Assembly: GCF_029784165.1 (NCBI RefSeq) | Contig: NC_073696.1 | Coordinates: 20,479,530-20,543,529, forward strand | From: Wyeomyia smithii | Taxonomy: Eukaryota > Arthropoda > Insecta > Diptera > Culicidae | Length of the DNA: 64,000 nt | Direction: 5' to 3' | Shown here: one piece after another, positions 21,054-33,600 of the stretch | Numbering within the stretch: position 1 is the stretch's first letter | Layout: each line of letters starts with the position of its first letter | The notes under the pieces: generated by a model | Seen by the model: only the letters and a program-made list of their open reading frames with translations | Database searches by the model: none | Told to the model about the DNA's origin: nothing | Program-made: the position numbers and the translations under genes

Positions 21054-22351
21054 GACTGTTCCGAAAATTATAAATACATATTCTTTCTTGAACAAAACAA
21101 AAAATACAGGATTTTTCGGGTCATTTTATTCTGAAATATAGAAAATCAGTGTTTTCTTTCCAGTTTCAATTCAAGTTGGGATTATTTTTTATAGGATACG
21201 CGAGCTATCTAACTTTTCTCTTAACACTACTCATAAGCTTTTGCACAGTGTGTTCTCCGACCATTTTTACCACTTTAAGCCAATCTTTTTTAAATTTTTC
21301 AACATTGTCCGCTGGTTTGACATATTTCCTCAGCTTTGCCTTGGTCAAAGCCCAAAAAGTTTCAATAGGGCAAATTTCAGGGCAGTTTGGAGGATTCATC
21401 TCCTTTGGGACACATGTGACATTATTTGTTTTATACCACCCTAGTGCATCCTTAGAGTAATGGCAGGAAGCAAGATCGGGCCAAAAGATTGGAGGATTGT
21501 TATGCTGCTTAGCCATGGGTAATAACCTTTTCTGCAAACACTCTTTCACGTAAATTTTACCATTCATTGTGTCATTCGAAATGAATGGACGAGATATTTT
21601 CCCACATTCACAAATGGCCTGCCAAACCATTACCTTCTTGCCGAATTTTTCGGTGTAAATGGCTTTCACTGGTCCAGGGACATCCTTTCCCTTCGGTGAT
21701 GTATAAAATTGTGGTCCTGACAGAGTCTTATAGTCCAGTTTTATGTAGGTTTCGTCATCCATGACAACACACCCCGTTTTTTTGGTCAGAAGTTTGTCAT
21801 AAAGCTTCCGAGCTCTCGGTTTCACAGATTCAGCTTGTTTTGGATTTCGTTTTGGCTGCTTCTGCTTCCGACGGGTCTACAGATCCATTCTTTCCTTGGC
21901 ACGCATAACGTAACTCGCCGAGGTTCCAAGCTTTCTTGCCACATCTCGTACTGATACTGAAGGATGCAGCTTGTAGTATTCCATAACCTTTTTGTCCATT
22001 GTGGGATCAACAGGCTCGGATTTTCTACCACGTCTTGGGGCATCAGTAAATGTGCACTCTTCACAATACTTCCACAATGCGGTTTGAACTGCTCCGACAC
22101 TTATACCTTCTTCACTGGCTAATTTTTTTATAGAACGACCACTCACGGTGCCCCATTTGTGCACAATTCGCTTTCTTTGCTCGGGAGAAAGGCCATGCAT
22201 TTTCAAAATTTCGCACTAAATGTTAGAAAAAATGACAGCATCTGTTTCTTTTGGATGTAAACAACAGGACGCAGCCAACGTTTGGTTGAATACTGCACGT
22301 TATTTGAAATGACGGTTGATCGTAAGTGTATTTATAATTATCGGAACGGTC
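21054..22351 (-). mobile_element. Tc1/mariner-type element, DD37E
   Basis: The 1298-bp element is flanked by TA at 21052-21053 and 22352-22353. Terminal inverted repeats of about 28 bp begin GACTGTTCCGAAAATTATAA on the left and GACCGTTCCGATAATTATAA on the right. The pre-insertion sequence is preserved in repeat R copy 2 (30061-30085), where the flanks join around a single TATA. It is therefore younger than the R repeat. Confidence 0.95.
21205..22206 (-). pseudogene. Tc1/mariner transposase, DD37E type, one stop
   Basis: This encodes a cut-and-paste transposase on the minus strand, from ATG at 22206 to the stop at 21205, about 333 codons, the usual size. The N-terminus has two helix-turn-helix parts (SPEQRKRIVHKW and SIKKLASEEGISVGAVQTAL, then PSVSVRDVARKLGTSASYV). 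The catalytic triad is the Asp pair in VMDDETY, Asp in WPDLASCHY and Glu in CPIETFW. I count 37 residues between the last two, the spacing of the mosquito ITmD37E group. The only disabling change I see is an in-frame TAG at 21877-21879 (after ERMDL), probably from CAG. Frames before and after the stop are the same. No other indel is apparent, so this copy decayed recently. Confidence 0.93.
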
Positions 22352-24399
22352 TATATATGGCCAGGACTTTTCCTTACAAAGTTATATCATATTTTAGGTT
22401 ACTTTTCCTAGAAGTTTAACTGAAGTACTATAAACTCCTTAAGCTTCCATTTGTCCCAATCCACTTATGTTAGAGTACGGCGAGCATATGTTACAGTAGG
22501 TTTTCATATATCAAAAATACTAACTTTTTTGTGTTAGGAGTTAGAGGAATAGTTGATTCGGCAAAGTTTTAGAACGTGCCAAAATACGAAACTTTGCTGA
22601 ACAAATAAAATTCCTATCTTTATTGGGAACAGAACTACAGCGTATATTCTATGAAAGTTACTTAAAAGTTAGTTTTTTGTACTTAACTTTTGTTAGTTAC
22701 ATTTTACAAGAAAACGTTGTTCTAAAGAAGCATTTGGGCATACAAAACGCACGTTTTTGTTGAAGGCCACACATCTCCTGGACTTTTCCTTACAGAGTTA
22801 TAGCACATTTCAGCATATTTTTTCGATTCGACCCAATGAAGATAGGAATTTTGTTTGTTCAGCAAAGATTCAGATTTCTGCACGTTTTAAAACTTTGTCG
22901 AATTAATTTTTCCTCTATCTCTTAACACAAATAAGTTAGTATTTTGAATATTTGAAATCCTACTGTAACATATGCTCGCCGTACTCTAATATGGGTGGAT
23001 TCGGGCAAATGGAACCTTAAGGAGTTTATAGTACTTCAGCTTTACTTCAAGAAAAAGTATTGACATCATGATTCCACTTACCCCTTTTTAACCTATACGT
23101 ATTTGAAATTATCGAAAAAATAACCTAAAATATGATACAAAAAACTAACTTTTAAGTTAGTTTCATGTTATATACTTCATACATTGTACAAAACAAAGAT
23201 AGGGGTTTCGTTTGTTCAACAAAGTTTCATATTTTTGAATCTTCTACAACTTTGCTGAATAAACTATTCTTCTATCTCTTAACACAAAAAAAGTTTTTAT
23301 TTTATTTTCAGTATAGTAAACTTTTCATACTTTTTTTTAATTTGCGACTATGCGGCTCATTTATACAAACAATTGTTCCGAAGACTTTATTAAGCTAGGA
23401 TGAAGGTGAAAGGCGCTATGGAATTAGGTTCAATTTTTTGCCTGATTAGACCACTGTGCACTGGGATGTTGGAGAGAAGGGTAAGCATTGGTTATCCCTT
23501 GTCATGACGAAAATTTTGCATAGGTTCCTAAAACATTTCTGGGACTCAAACAAAAGAAAAATATCCAAGTGCTAGAGAAGTCATGAATTGCTAGAATTCG
23601 AAAATGTATGACAGAATAAAGTCATCGGATATATTTCAATTCCTAATTTCAAAGCGGAGAAATATCAAAACATTATTTCAACAGACAACAATTGCGATAT
23701 ACACATATTTAAGCAGTGAAGAGTAATAAAGTTCTGGTTCAGCTTGCAAACGAACAATTCCAGTGCAAAGTGCTACACTCGATTAGCATTATTAAATATA
23801 GCGCACGAATAAATTGCTGAAGAAATCGTACGGTACTCTATATAAACTGACGCCACAACTTTCGTCAAGAAGCGTTATAGAGAGCAAATAGTTCGATTTT
23901 ATCCTATGCTACGGACAATACTTTATTTCAAGTTCAGTTTGTGAGTTCAATTCTTCAACTGCATTGCTGATTGCTCCATTGAGATTGTCGGATTTTCACC
24001 GCTGTTCACAATGTTTATAAAATTTGTTCAAAATTTATTTGATAAATGCTGACTTCTTCAAATTTTGTTGTCGTAATAATTCCAGAACTAAAATTAAAAA
24101 AAAATTGTAAGTCAACTCTTATTTTTCAATAGAAAAGCTTCTGGCAATTGGTTCTGCCTGTGTTTTCCATAACCATTTTTTCCTCTCATATTTCTTCTAC
24201 CAACCCTAACCGGAAGCAGAAAGCATTCGAAACCATACTTCCGGTTGATCGGAACACGAAATTGGTTCTCGTTGTCGTCGTCCGAGCAGCCTCGAAAACA
24301 AAGAAAATAAACTAGCACCCAAAGTAACAAGAATTGTTTTAAATTCGCTTCCCTGTTTGCCGCTTTGAAATGCGCCAAAAGTTTCCTTTCTCAACCTGG

Positions 24400-24433
24400 C
24401 GATGACGACAACGACGACGACGACGGTGGCGGC
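24400..24433. repeat. GAC-type trinucleotide run
   Basis: An imperfect (GAC)n run followed by GGTGGCGGC. Confidence 0.8.
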
Positions 24434-27319
24434 CTTCGCCTTCTTTCGTGTGCACTAACCCAAAATGGCACCGAAGCGACAGAAGACCATCGTCACTGCA
24501 TCAAGCATCATGTTTCTCCATCAAGCATACGAATTTCGATGCCCCCGCCTCATTCCGGACTTCGGTGCGCGTTCTTCTTCTTCTTTTCCCCGTTCGTTCG
24601 TTTTTCTTCCGCGTTCAGTCGGATGCCGGGAATTGGTTACGAAAGTAGTTCAAAGAGCCGTCTCAAGCTGCAACTCCAGGGGCCTGAGCAACAGCAAGTG
24701 CGACTGAAGAAGAAACTTATTTCAAGTAGGACTTGTGAAAAGTTGTTTCCGCATCGTTTCTTGCGAAAAGTAGGTACGTAGTATTGCAAAATTGTGCTTC
24801 AATTTTTCAGTTTGTCTTGAAAATGAGTGCGGAAATTTTATGCCAACCCAACTAGAATACCTAGCCGAGCATTTGATGCCAGCTACTGGAGTAAGGAAGT
24901 TGGCTTGAATTCTCTTTTCGCTTTGGCAAAGTTTTCAAACGCTGCTCGCTTCTATTTTATGCATTTATGACTTCGTTGAACGGGAGCATGATTTGTGTTG
25001 TGAAATATGTTTCATTCTCACCGCTCGTGTTCGAATAAATAATTCAATAAATTTCACGGAATTCTAGGTTATCCAGATTATCACCACCGAAAGTGTGGAC
25101 CCCAAAACAGCGCAGCGGATGTGAGGAATGGTGCTTACATAGCATTACCCTACATTCTCCAGCTTTCCACTCCACCGGCGGGGAATTGAGTTCCACTCGA
25201 GGCCAAGTACGGAGGCATGATCGGAATTACAAAGATGCTTCGATTTCCCAAATTCCTTACCCCCGCGTCGGTCGGGTGGTGATAAATTGTCTCACGATTC
25301 CCACCGTACGGTTCGGGGCATTGTCAAAAGGAAAACAAATCCCGGAACTTCCATTAGGGGCTCGATTGAACGCAATCTGAATCCGCTTCCCCCCGCTGTG
25401 TGTGTGTGCTCGCGTAAGGTTATAGAACGCGCACGGATGGGGATAAGGGCGCAACCGTTTGGGACGATGCATTAACAAAAACACGGAAAGCACGGCGACG
25501 ACGACGACGGATGCCGTCATTAATGTTTCACTTTCTATCCACATTTTCCCATTCAGCTTACCGCCAATCATCGCGGTGCGAAAGCACCAAATAATAATAA
25601 CAATCATCATCATAATAGTGAATTTCGAATTCACCTCACACAACACCTCACGCCGCGCCGGGGCTCTTGCAGAAGTCAGACTTGCGTTAGCAGATGGAGT
25701 TGCCTGGTTAATTCTGACAACAGTCGGAACCACAAATCATCCCCAACTCGTGCCGAAAGGGGCCAGTCAACTCGCTGCTAGTGTGCTGAACACACACACA
25801 CCCACAAACATGCCAACCCACCTCGGAGGTGCAGTTGAGGCGACAGGTGCCGGAAAGTGTTGACCTACTGTGGACTGTCAACATGATGGAAAACAAACCA
25901 GATGTGCGTGTTAGGTTGTATTTAACTGGGGAAGGTTTTATTTACGGTTAAAGTGCTAAAGTCTACCAAAGTTACCATAGCAGTAAAGAGGTGAATTTGC
26001 ATAAATATTTTTAAAATACAATCCATTTTAAGTCGTGCTTTATTTTTAAAGAGGCGAGAAAAGTCTTAATCCGTTAACGAAATTATTCTCTAATTTTCTA
26101 ATTTTTAACTGTTGGTACTCAGTTTCCGATTTAATAATTTTTGGATTTTTTTCTCATCTGACTTCTTTCGATTTTCTAGCTATCAGATTTTTTCTCTCGT
26201 AATTGTTTGATATTTTATTTCTTAGATTTTCTTATAATTTGATTTGTAAATTATTCGACTTGCAGATTTCAAGAGTATTAATTCTGCAATTCTCTGAATT
26301 TGTGATATAATTCTAGCGGGCCGCAGTCATCAGCAACCGCTTGAAACTCTCTTTGAACTTGCAACAATTATCACTACTCGATTATTCAATATGCCAGCTT
26401 AGATAATACCGGGATGAACTTGTCTATAGATGCTATAGAAGTTCCAACGGTAGAGTTGCGGTATCATTGGGATCAATAATTGGATCGCCATGGCACATTT
26501 GATCGGCTCCGGTAATCCGTGCTTGTTACCATAATTAAGTTAGCTCTCCGGCTTCAAAGTCGACCGAAAATGGGTCAATACCGATAGTTCCTGATAGCAG
26601 CCGCAGTAAATCAAACCCGTCATTGCGTGTAATTTTCCCCATAAAACGCATTGAAGAGGAAAATCCTTGTGAGAACCTCACTCTTCACTGCTTGCATTAA
26701 ACCAAAACCCGTCGCTTCCGAGTAAAGTCCCCTCCGTCACAAGCTGCTGTACAACTGTTGTTACACGCGGTGTTTGCGGTAATCCACAAATATGATTTAC
26801 TTCCAGTTACGGTAGAGAGGCACACATACAGACACACGCACATGGCAGGAAGGGACAGTATTTCGGTACAGTTTCGGTTTTTTTTCGTATTCCTTCTATC
26901 TACCCGGCTCAGCCAACAATTCCTCTCGTTTGTCAGCAGGAAATATGGATTTAGGGCAGCCGCAGCAAAAGAGAGGAGTAGAGAAAAAAAACAAGTCAAG
27001 AGCGTGAGTGATAAAGCGATGATTAATTTTTATTTATGAATATTAGTCAATTAATTCAATTTAAAACGAATTTCCATCTAGTTTGCCTAGCCGAGATCGG
27101 CAGGAACGCGACGCGTCGCGAAGGCAAACGAAGCAAAATGTGGCCGGCTGTACAGTCAAGTCAAGTCAAGCCGACCGCCAGCGCCGCGCTATCTACCGCC
27201 GAAGGGGTCTCCGATGCTCTTAAGTGGATTACATGGCTTTGCGCGCCAGGACTAGGATCCGGTGACGACAACGTCGGCGACGGCGGCAGCGGCGTTTTGT
27301 ACGTGTAGGTTGTAGTACA

Positions 27320-27354
27320 CACCGTTGCCGTTGCCGTTGCTGTTGTTGTTGTTA
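27320..27354. repeat. (GTTGCC)n/(GTT)n microsatellite
   Basis: Three GTTGCC units followed by GTTGCT and four GTT units. Confidence 0.85.
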
Positions 27355-28050
27355 ATATTGTGGGGCTACACTTTTTCTTGCATCTGCCGCTGTCATATTT
27401 TGTGAAGTGCGTGATGAAGCGATTCCGCCGGGCGCTTATCGCATTCCCATCCTACAAAACAACAACCGACGCCGACGGTGTTGAGAGATGAGGTGTACAT
27501 ATGTAACGAATGCCACTTATCCGCGGTGGTGATGTAAATCTTTTGCCTGTGCCTCGCTATCATGGCCGACGGATCGCCGCAGCTGGCATACGGTAAAGTA
27601 GCTTAATATGGATTTATCTCATTGAGAGGGAACCGGGCCATCTGAGTGGGGGTCAGTATCTAAATTGCCTCAACTCGGAATTGAAACGCTTTCGAGTTTA
27701 GTTTACTTTCTTGAATATTTCCAGTACAATTACTTCCTCGCTTCCCTCCTCCCTCCGCTGTTGAGAGTAGGTAATTGAGCTTTTCGATTGGGCTATGATC
27801 AAAATTGTGTAAAGAGCAGAAAACAATGTTGTTTGGTACGACTTTTTAATTGCGTTCAGTCATAGCCGTGCGTAGGATTTACGTTTGGTGAAAAGATTCT
27901 ACTCAAAATAATTTTCGATCCGCAGAATACGCTGATAAACGATAAAGTTTTTCGCTTTATTTCCTAATAAATTTTACGAAGCTGTAACTGTTGTTACCGA
28001 CTCAGCTTTCGTAATGTTCTTTTGACGTAGATTTATGTCTTGCATCTGTA

Positions 28051-28425
28051 GTAGGATGACAGCGAAAATGTTGATGTAAAATTTCTAAAACTCACCATGT
28101 ACATTTTGTTTATTGACCCAAAAATTGATCTGTGCAAAATTTCAGTCGAACATGATTTAGGGGTGCCTCAAATCGATGTTTTGACCCTCGAAAACAGACA
28201 TCCCTGATAATGTTTAGTCCAAATACCAAGTACACATCAGAATGATTTACCAAACCACATATGTGTTATTTTATTGTTTATCAGGAAGCTTAAACATAGT
28301 TTTTTCGAAGGTAAAACTATCAAAAGTATAAACGCTTCGAGGCACCTCAAAGTCATGTCTGATTAAGCTGAAATTTTGCACAAGTTATTATTTTGGGAAA
28401 ATAAACAAAATGTACATGGTCGGTT
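28051..28425. mobile_element. foldback MITE-like element
   Basis: Inverted arms lie at about 28098-28180 and 28340-28424. Paired words are CCATGTACATTTTGTTTAT against ATAAACAAAATGTACATGG, GTGCAAAATTTCAG against CTGAAATTTTGCAC, and GGTGCCTC against GAGGCACC. A related single-arm fragment is at 10867-10946, which also shares the AGG(G/A)TG(G/A)CAGCGAAA lead-in at 28051. The target duplication was not determined. There are no coding motifs. Confidence 0.75.
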
Positions 28426-28554
28426 ATTTTAAATTCGATTATCAGGAGAGCTTCAGGAAAACTGTCACTTTCGAATGTTTAAAACTCTGTCATTTTCCAA
28501 CCGATTTCTTTCATTCATATGGCAATCGATACGAAAATCATTTATGTTGAAACG

Positions 28555-28630
28555 CCGGTTTCGACCTATGATTGGTCGCTAATGCTTCGGGCTACATAAG
28601 AGCCTGCTTCTGCTCAAACCAGTCAGTTTA
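28555..28630 (+). promoter_or_regulatory. possible RNA polymerase II core promoter
   Basis: An inverted CCAAT box (GATTGG, about 28570), a TATA-like TACATAAG (28593-28600) and an arthropod-type initiator TCAGTT (28623-28628) occur in order. The TATA-to-initiator-A spacing is about 32 bp, as expected. No gene follows: the outer end of repeat R begins at 28708. The box CTATGATTGG also occurs at 37683, 1.2 kb beyond the H2B remnant, so a histone-type promoter origin is possible. No downstream promoter element is seen. This is a motif match only. Confidence 0.35.
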
Positions 28631-28707
28631 CTAGTGGATGGCCAATAGCCCTGTTCTTAACAAATAGCAGCTGGGAACAACAGTAGCGGCAGCGGATAGT
28701 AGCAATG

Positions 28708-30620
28708 CACAGTGGTCCAATAAGGCAAAAAGTGGAACTTAATTCCATACACGCAAAACTTTTCCTTATTACTTTAGAAGCAATAGCGCAAAATTACCTT
28801 TTAGGTAACAAATCCATTACTTAAAAAGCAATAAAATTCTTCCCCAGTCAAGTAACAACACATACTGTCATATATTTAGCACGTGTTATGAGAGTACAGC
28901 TATCTAATAATGGTCGTTTCAACCACATGCAACGTTTTTTCTGTCGAAAAATGCTCCCTCTCCACCTCAAGTCAAAAAAAATCACACACCGTCGCATAAG
29001 TTGCACATGTTACAAGTTTTTTCAATCGCCAATTCATCCGGTGGGCGTGTATTAGTTCGCTCGTTGTATGCATACGGAGCAGCGAAAAAATATGACAACA
29101 TGCTGCCAAGCAACATTTTCCCCGTCATAGAGTATGCAAACGTTGATGATTTCAAAGACTTGAAATGCGCTTTAAAATGACATCACGATCTGTAAACTGC
29201 GTTAGAGAAAAATAAAAACATTCGCTTTCTTGCAAGCTATTTACAGCACATAATCATTGGTTCATGAAAATTCATTTGGACCTGTTTGAATATACAAAAC
29301 TCGTGCCCATCCAGAACAATATTCGCAACTTCGGCAACTCTGGTCAGACAGTATTACATATTTCCATTTCAAGTAAACACTAGGGGACGAAACGAAAGTG
29401 TTTCTAATTGGACATTTGAGGTTGACGGTTGAGATTCTGATTGTGTGTGGATGAAGGGATACAAAAATGAACCAGATCGTTGCATCAATACAAATGCAGC
29501 GAGTGAAGTCTTGCCAACACATGCATTTCGGTGCTTGGCTGTATGATCTCTTGCAGAAACACATACAAGCGTGTGGCCGTCATAATTTTTATTACTTTTT
29601 GTTTGTTACTTTTTGTGTATAATGCGCAGTCATAAGACACAAATAGTAATAAAAAATTGCCCAAAAGTAATAAAATATTCCCCGTTTGCGTTGGGTGTAG
29701 CGCATTTTGCCTTCATCCTAGCTTGAAAGTGTCTTCGGAACAATTGTTTATATAAATGACCCGCATATTCGCAAATTTGCAAAAAGTATGAACAGTTTAC
29801 TATACTAAAAATAAAAATAAATTAACTTTTTTGTGTCAAGAGATAGGAGAATAGTTTGTTCAGTAAAGTTGTAGAAGATTCAAAACTATGAAACTTTGTT
29901 GAACAAATGAAAATCTTATCTTTTTCGATACAAAGTTATACAGTATATTACATGGAACTTACTTAAAAGTTAGTTTTTTGTACTTAACTTTTGTTAGTTG
30001 CATTTTACACGAAAGTATTGTTCAGAGGAATTGTTAGAGCACACAAAACACACAATTTTGTCAAAGGCCATATATCTCCAGGACTTTTCCTTACCAAGTT
30101 ATATCATATTTTAGCTTATTTTTTTGATTACTTCAAGAACGTATAGGTTAAAAAGGGGCAAGTGGAATCATGATATCATTACTTTTCCTTTAAGCTAAGC
30201 AGAAGTACTATAAACTCCTTTAAGTTCCATTTTTCCCAATCCACCCATATTAGAGTACGGCGAGCATATGTTACAGTAGGTTTTCATATATCCAAAATAC
30301 TAACCTTTTTGTGTTAAGAGATAGAAGAATGGTTAATTCGGCAAAGTTTTAGAACGTGCAGCAGTATGAATCTTTGCTGAACAAACGAAATTCGTATCTT
30401 CATTCGGTACAGAGTTACAGAGTATTTTCTGTAAAAGTTACTGCACTATTGCACTTAGCTTTTGTTAGCTACATTTTACATGAAAACGTTGTTCTAAAGA
30501 AGCATTTGGGCATACAAAACACACGTTTTTGTTAAAGACCACACATCTCCAGAATTTTTCCTTACAAAGTTATAGCATGTTTTAGCTTATTTTTTGCTTC
30601 TTTAGAACAACGTCACATAC
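28708..30620 (+). repeat. palindromic repeat R, copy 2
   Basis: The outer end is CACAGTGGTC at 28708-28717, then AATAAGGCAAAAAGTGGAAC, matching the inverse of 23409-23458. After the 948-bp insertion it resumes at 29698 (CCTTCATCCTAGCTT, CTTCGGAACAATTG) and aligns with the left arm of copy 1. It passes the site of the copy 1 mariner insertion without interruption (30061-30085). It ends just past the centre of the palindrome (GCTTCTTTAGAACAACGT, about 30596-30614), so most of the inverted right arm is missing. Confidence 0.8.
28750..29697. mobile_element. 948-bp TA-flanked insertion in repeat R
   Basis: It is flanked by TA at 28748-28749 and 29698-29699. The uninterrupted site is seen in inverse orientation in R copy 1 at 23410-23422 (GCGC next to TATGGAATT). 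The ends are imperfect inverted repeats: CACGCAAAAC...TTATTACTTTAGAAGCAAT on the left, and CACCCAACGCAAAC...TTATTACTTTTGGGCAAT read inward from the right. The one sizeable frame (29262-29564, minus) shows no transposase motif. It is a non-autonomous DNA element, TA target. Confidence 0.8.
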
Positions 30621-33600
30621 TGTCTGCCTAATGAACTTGCCCGTTAAGGGTTGTTAAAATCGAAAAAAAGTGTAATTATTTGGTAAACGATAGATTTGAA
30701 ACTGGTCATGTTTTTGTTGATTCTGCTTTTCGTGGAGTTTTTTAATCTCCCATTTCCTATTCTGAAACCCGGATTTAGGATCGCTAACTATGTCATAAGC
30801 ACTCTGGAAAATTATATAAAATTAAGATTTTTCCAGATTTTTTTTAATTAAAAGAAACTCTGTTCAAGGCATAATCCTGAATTTCGATTTTAAGGGGTGA
30901 TGTTTTTAGTTAATCAAAGGTAGACAAAGTGTGCAGCTGGGAAAGCGAAAAATTAGAGAACTGAAAATATGATACAGACTTAGAAAAATATACCGCATCC
31001 AGACGGGACATCCATCAGTTCTGGAATTCAATTTCGGATTTGAACTTTAACTTCTCACTTCCTATTTATTTTTGTAGCATAGGTATTTCTTGAACTTGAT
31101 TGTTAGCGCTTAGTACATTATAATGTTTCGTTGTTATTATTACCATGAATATTTCGATATCCTCGCCTTTTCCTAACGTTGATAAGTTTATTTGTATGAA
31201 AGTTTACAGCTATTGATTCGGAAGAATCATGATTAACAATATACGCCCTCAATTGCCCAAAAAATTCTGCAGAATTTTTCACAGCAAAGTCTCTAGGCAT
31301 TAGCAAATAAAATGTTTAGAGCATAAACAATAACGGAGAAGCAAAACACTGACTCAATCGAAAGCAAAACCTGTTTCAAGAAAACTGACTCTCAATTTGG
31401 AAACTGTAAACAAATGTGGTGAAAAACTCAAACGAATATCACTCTTGAATTTTTCTTTTAAATAGTTTTACGGTTAGCCTTCTTTCTTTTTTATTTCACT
31501 CTTAATGACATTTACCATCCACGTCAATTTCCCGTAAATTTATGAAATTCTGATTATGAGCACATGGAGGCATTTTGAAAATTCTCTTCCTATTCAAGAT
31601 TGTTTAGTCATAGTTGAGTGAAAATATGCTTATTATATTCTTTGTTCTAGATTCTGACCGTTGGCGGTCTGAGGAGTTTAATTCTTTCAGAATGGCTACC
31701 GGCAGTTGAAGTAGCGCCCTAATAATTTTTTAAATAAAAATCTGTCTCCTTATTATAGTATGGTTTCAATTTATATTCAACTTCAAATTTATTTACCTTT
31801 TTTTTGTTACCTTTAACACTGATCTAAATTAGCGGTATTTCACGACATGGGTGTGTACATATAATTCAATTAGTCTATGCTTAGTTTTTTAGCAACTATC
31901 TTATCCACCTGAATATCAGCAAACCCAACCCTGCTCTCTTCCCCCCTCGTCCATCCCGAGCACACGGATCTGCTCTCATTCATAGCTTCCGAAGCAGAGT
32001 GTAACCATTAAAGACTATTAAAACAAAAAAAGCCCCATCTCTGCTGATAAATCACCAATAATAATGACTCGGTAAGCTGATCAGCAGTTTAAAGTCGATG
32101 GACCAACTTTACAATTTTCTCCTAGTAATGATGCGGTGGTAGAAGTAAAAAGTCAAAACACCAACCAGCAACAGCAACAAAATGCTGAAGCAGAACCCCG
32201 AAAGAAAACTTTCCCATTCTGACCAGCCAGCGCCATTTTATCGAAGGCGAGAAAACGCTGATCAATCACTAGGAAGCGCCAAAGCTCTCCCCATTTTGGG
32301 CGGACTTCTACTTCCGGAGTGTATAAATAATGAGCCAACAACAGTCGCCTTCCTTTGGCAGCTGTGTCTGTGTGGCTGGGTGCCCGGAAACCCATCCCGT
32401 TTTGAGTGCGCGCTAGTCAAAAGTGCTGGCTGTGGAGTTTTTTTAGACCCCTGGTGCACAATATTCTGCTGGGCAGAATAGAAACTAGAGGGGGTAAACT
32501 TTTTCCCGTAGTATCCAGGGGCTGCCATCAGTGGACCCGCATCTTTTCCAGCAGGAAAATTCCTTTTGGTCGATGTTTTTTTTTTTCGTTTGTCCTACTC
32601 TGGGCCTAACAACTCGTAATATTGTTGGGGTGTACCTTCATGTGGGTCGATTCTAACATAGCTTTGAAATTTTCCGACATTTTTATGACAACATAATTTA
32701 TTTAGGCGGAAACATTACAAATTCAGTACAAACAGGTCAGTTTTTCTGCTATTATGATTTTATTTTGTGCTAATTTTTTAAAGTAGGGTAGGGAACATAT
32801 TCTAAGCAGCTTTAGAAACCGCCTGTGTATTCAGACGAAATACTAGAAATGTGTTAGGTGAAACTCAAACAGTAGTATATCAATCGTTTTCTCTACCAGA
32901 ACTTGTTTTCAAATTGTAAAACTAAGTTAGCAAACTTTAACAATAATCATTTGAAGTTACCAATCGAGGGACACTATTCCAATCACCCCGAACCTATTTT
33001 AAGCAGTTTCCATCTTTTTTGCAGGCGTTTTTTTGCAGCACCCGAAGTGGCTCCTGAATGGCTGCAATATAGGTCGATTTGTTTCAAATGCTGTTTATTC
33101 ACAGATTTCTTTGTGATTAACGGTATTTTTTATATTCGTAAGACAGCTCGACAATCAAAGTTTCCGTTTCCATCATTGAAATTGTCGATATTGATCAAAA
33201 AGCAGAAGTTTTAGGCCTGTTTTCTGCGACTGATTAAAATAGGCGCCACTGCTTAAGCCGTTCCTCACCCTATATTATGGCTAGCTGGTGATCAAAAGGC
33301 CGGCTCGCGTTTGGTAGACTGTCAGTAATAAACTACAACATGTTAGTGCAACATAATAAGTGACACTTATTGCGTTCCAGTGAATGGTAAGTACTATGGC
33401 CAGTTAGCCTTAGCTTCCGTCTTCACACGAAGCCGCAAAGCGTGCCGGATTTGCAATCGGCAGCGTTGCTGACGTTGCTTTGACGTGTCCCCGATCCGAC
33501 GGGGGTGTCTGCTACTGGGGCTATTACACATAATAAGTCAAAATAAACGAGGCCGCCCGGGTGACAAACTCTTGAGTAAAGTGAATTTACCCTACGCCTC

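Larger units (their letters stand above)
20795..23458. repeat. palindromic repeat R, copy 1
   Basis: The left arm runs from about 20803 to 22820 (including a 1298-bp mariner insertion). The right arm runs from 22830 to 23458 in inverted orientation. Each arm holds two related blocks; paired words include GAGTACGGCGAGCATATG (22476) against its inverse (22970), and TAGAGATAGAAG-type words at 20813 and 23270. The outer right end is GACCACTGTG at 23449-23458. The left outer end is lost at the copia junction. Copy 2 is at 28708-30620. No coding motif belongs to the repeat itself. Confidence 0.8.
23459..28050. other. single-copy-like non-coding DNA
   Basis: No element or gene is recognised. 24100-25900 and 27060-27560 are richer in G and C, with GAC/GAT, CGG and GTTGCC short runs. 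Open frames on both strands (24365-24781 +, 25257-25733 -, 25459-25863 +) overlap each other and give low-complexity peptides with no familiar domain. 26040-26300 is a T-rich stretch with many loosely repeated GATTTT words. This could be intron or regulatory DNA of a large host gene, but nothing in the sequence shows an exon. Confidence 0.4.

Noticed and set aside
24365..24781. 138-codon plus-strand frame with acidic and Phe-rich runs
   Set aside because: The runs are translations of trinucleotide and pyrimidine repeats, and no family resemblance is seen.
33290..33560. Possible solo LTR starting TGTTAG near 33340
   Set aside because: No matching end, target duplication or second copy in the window.
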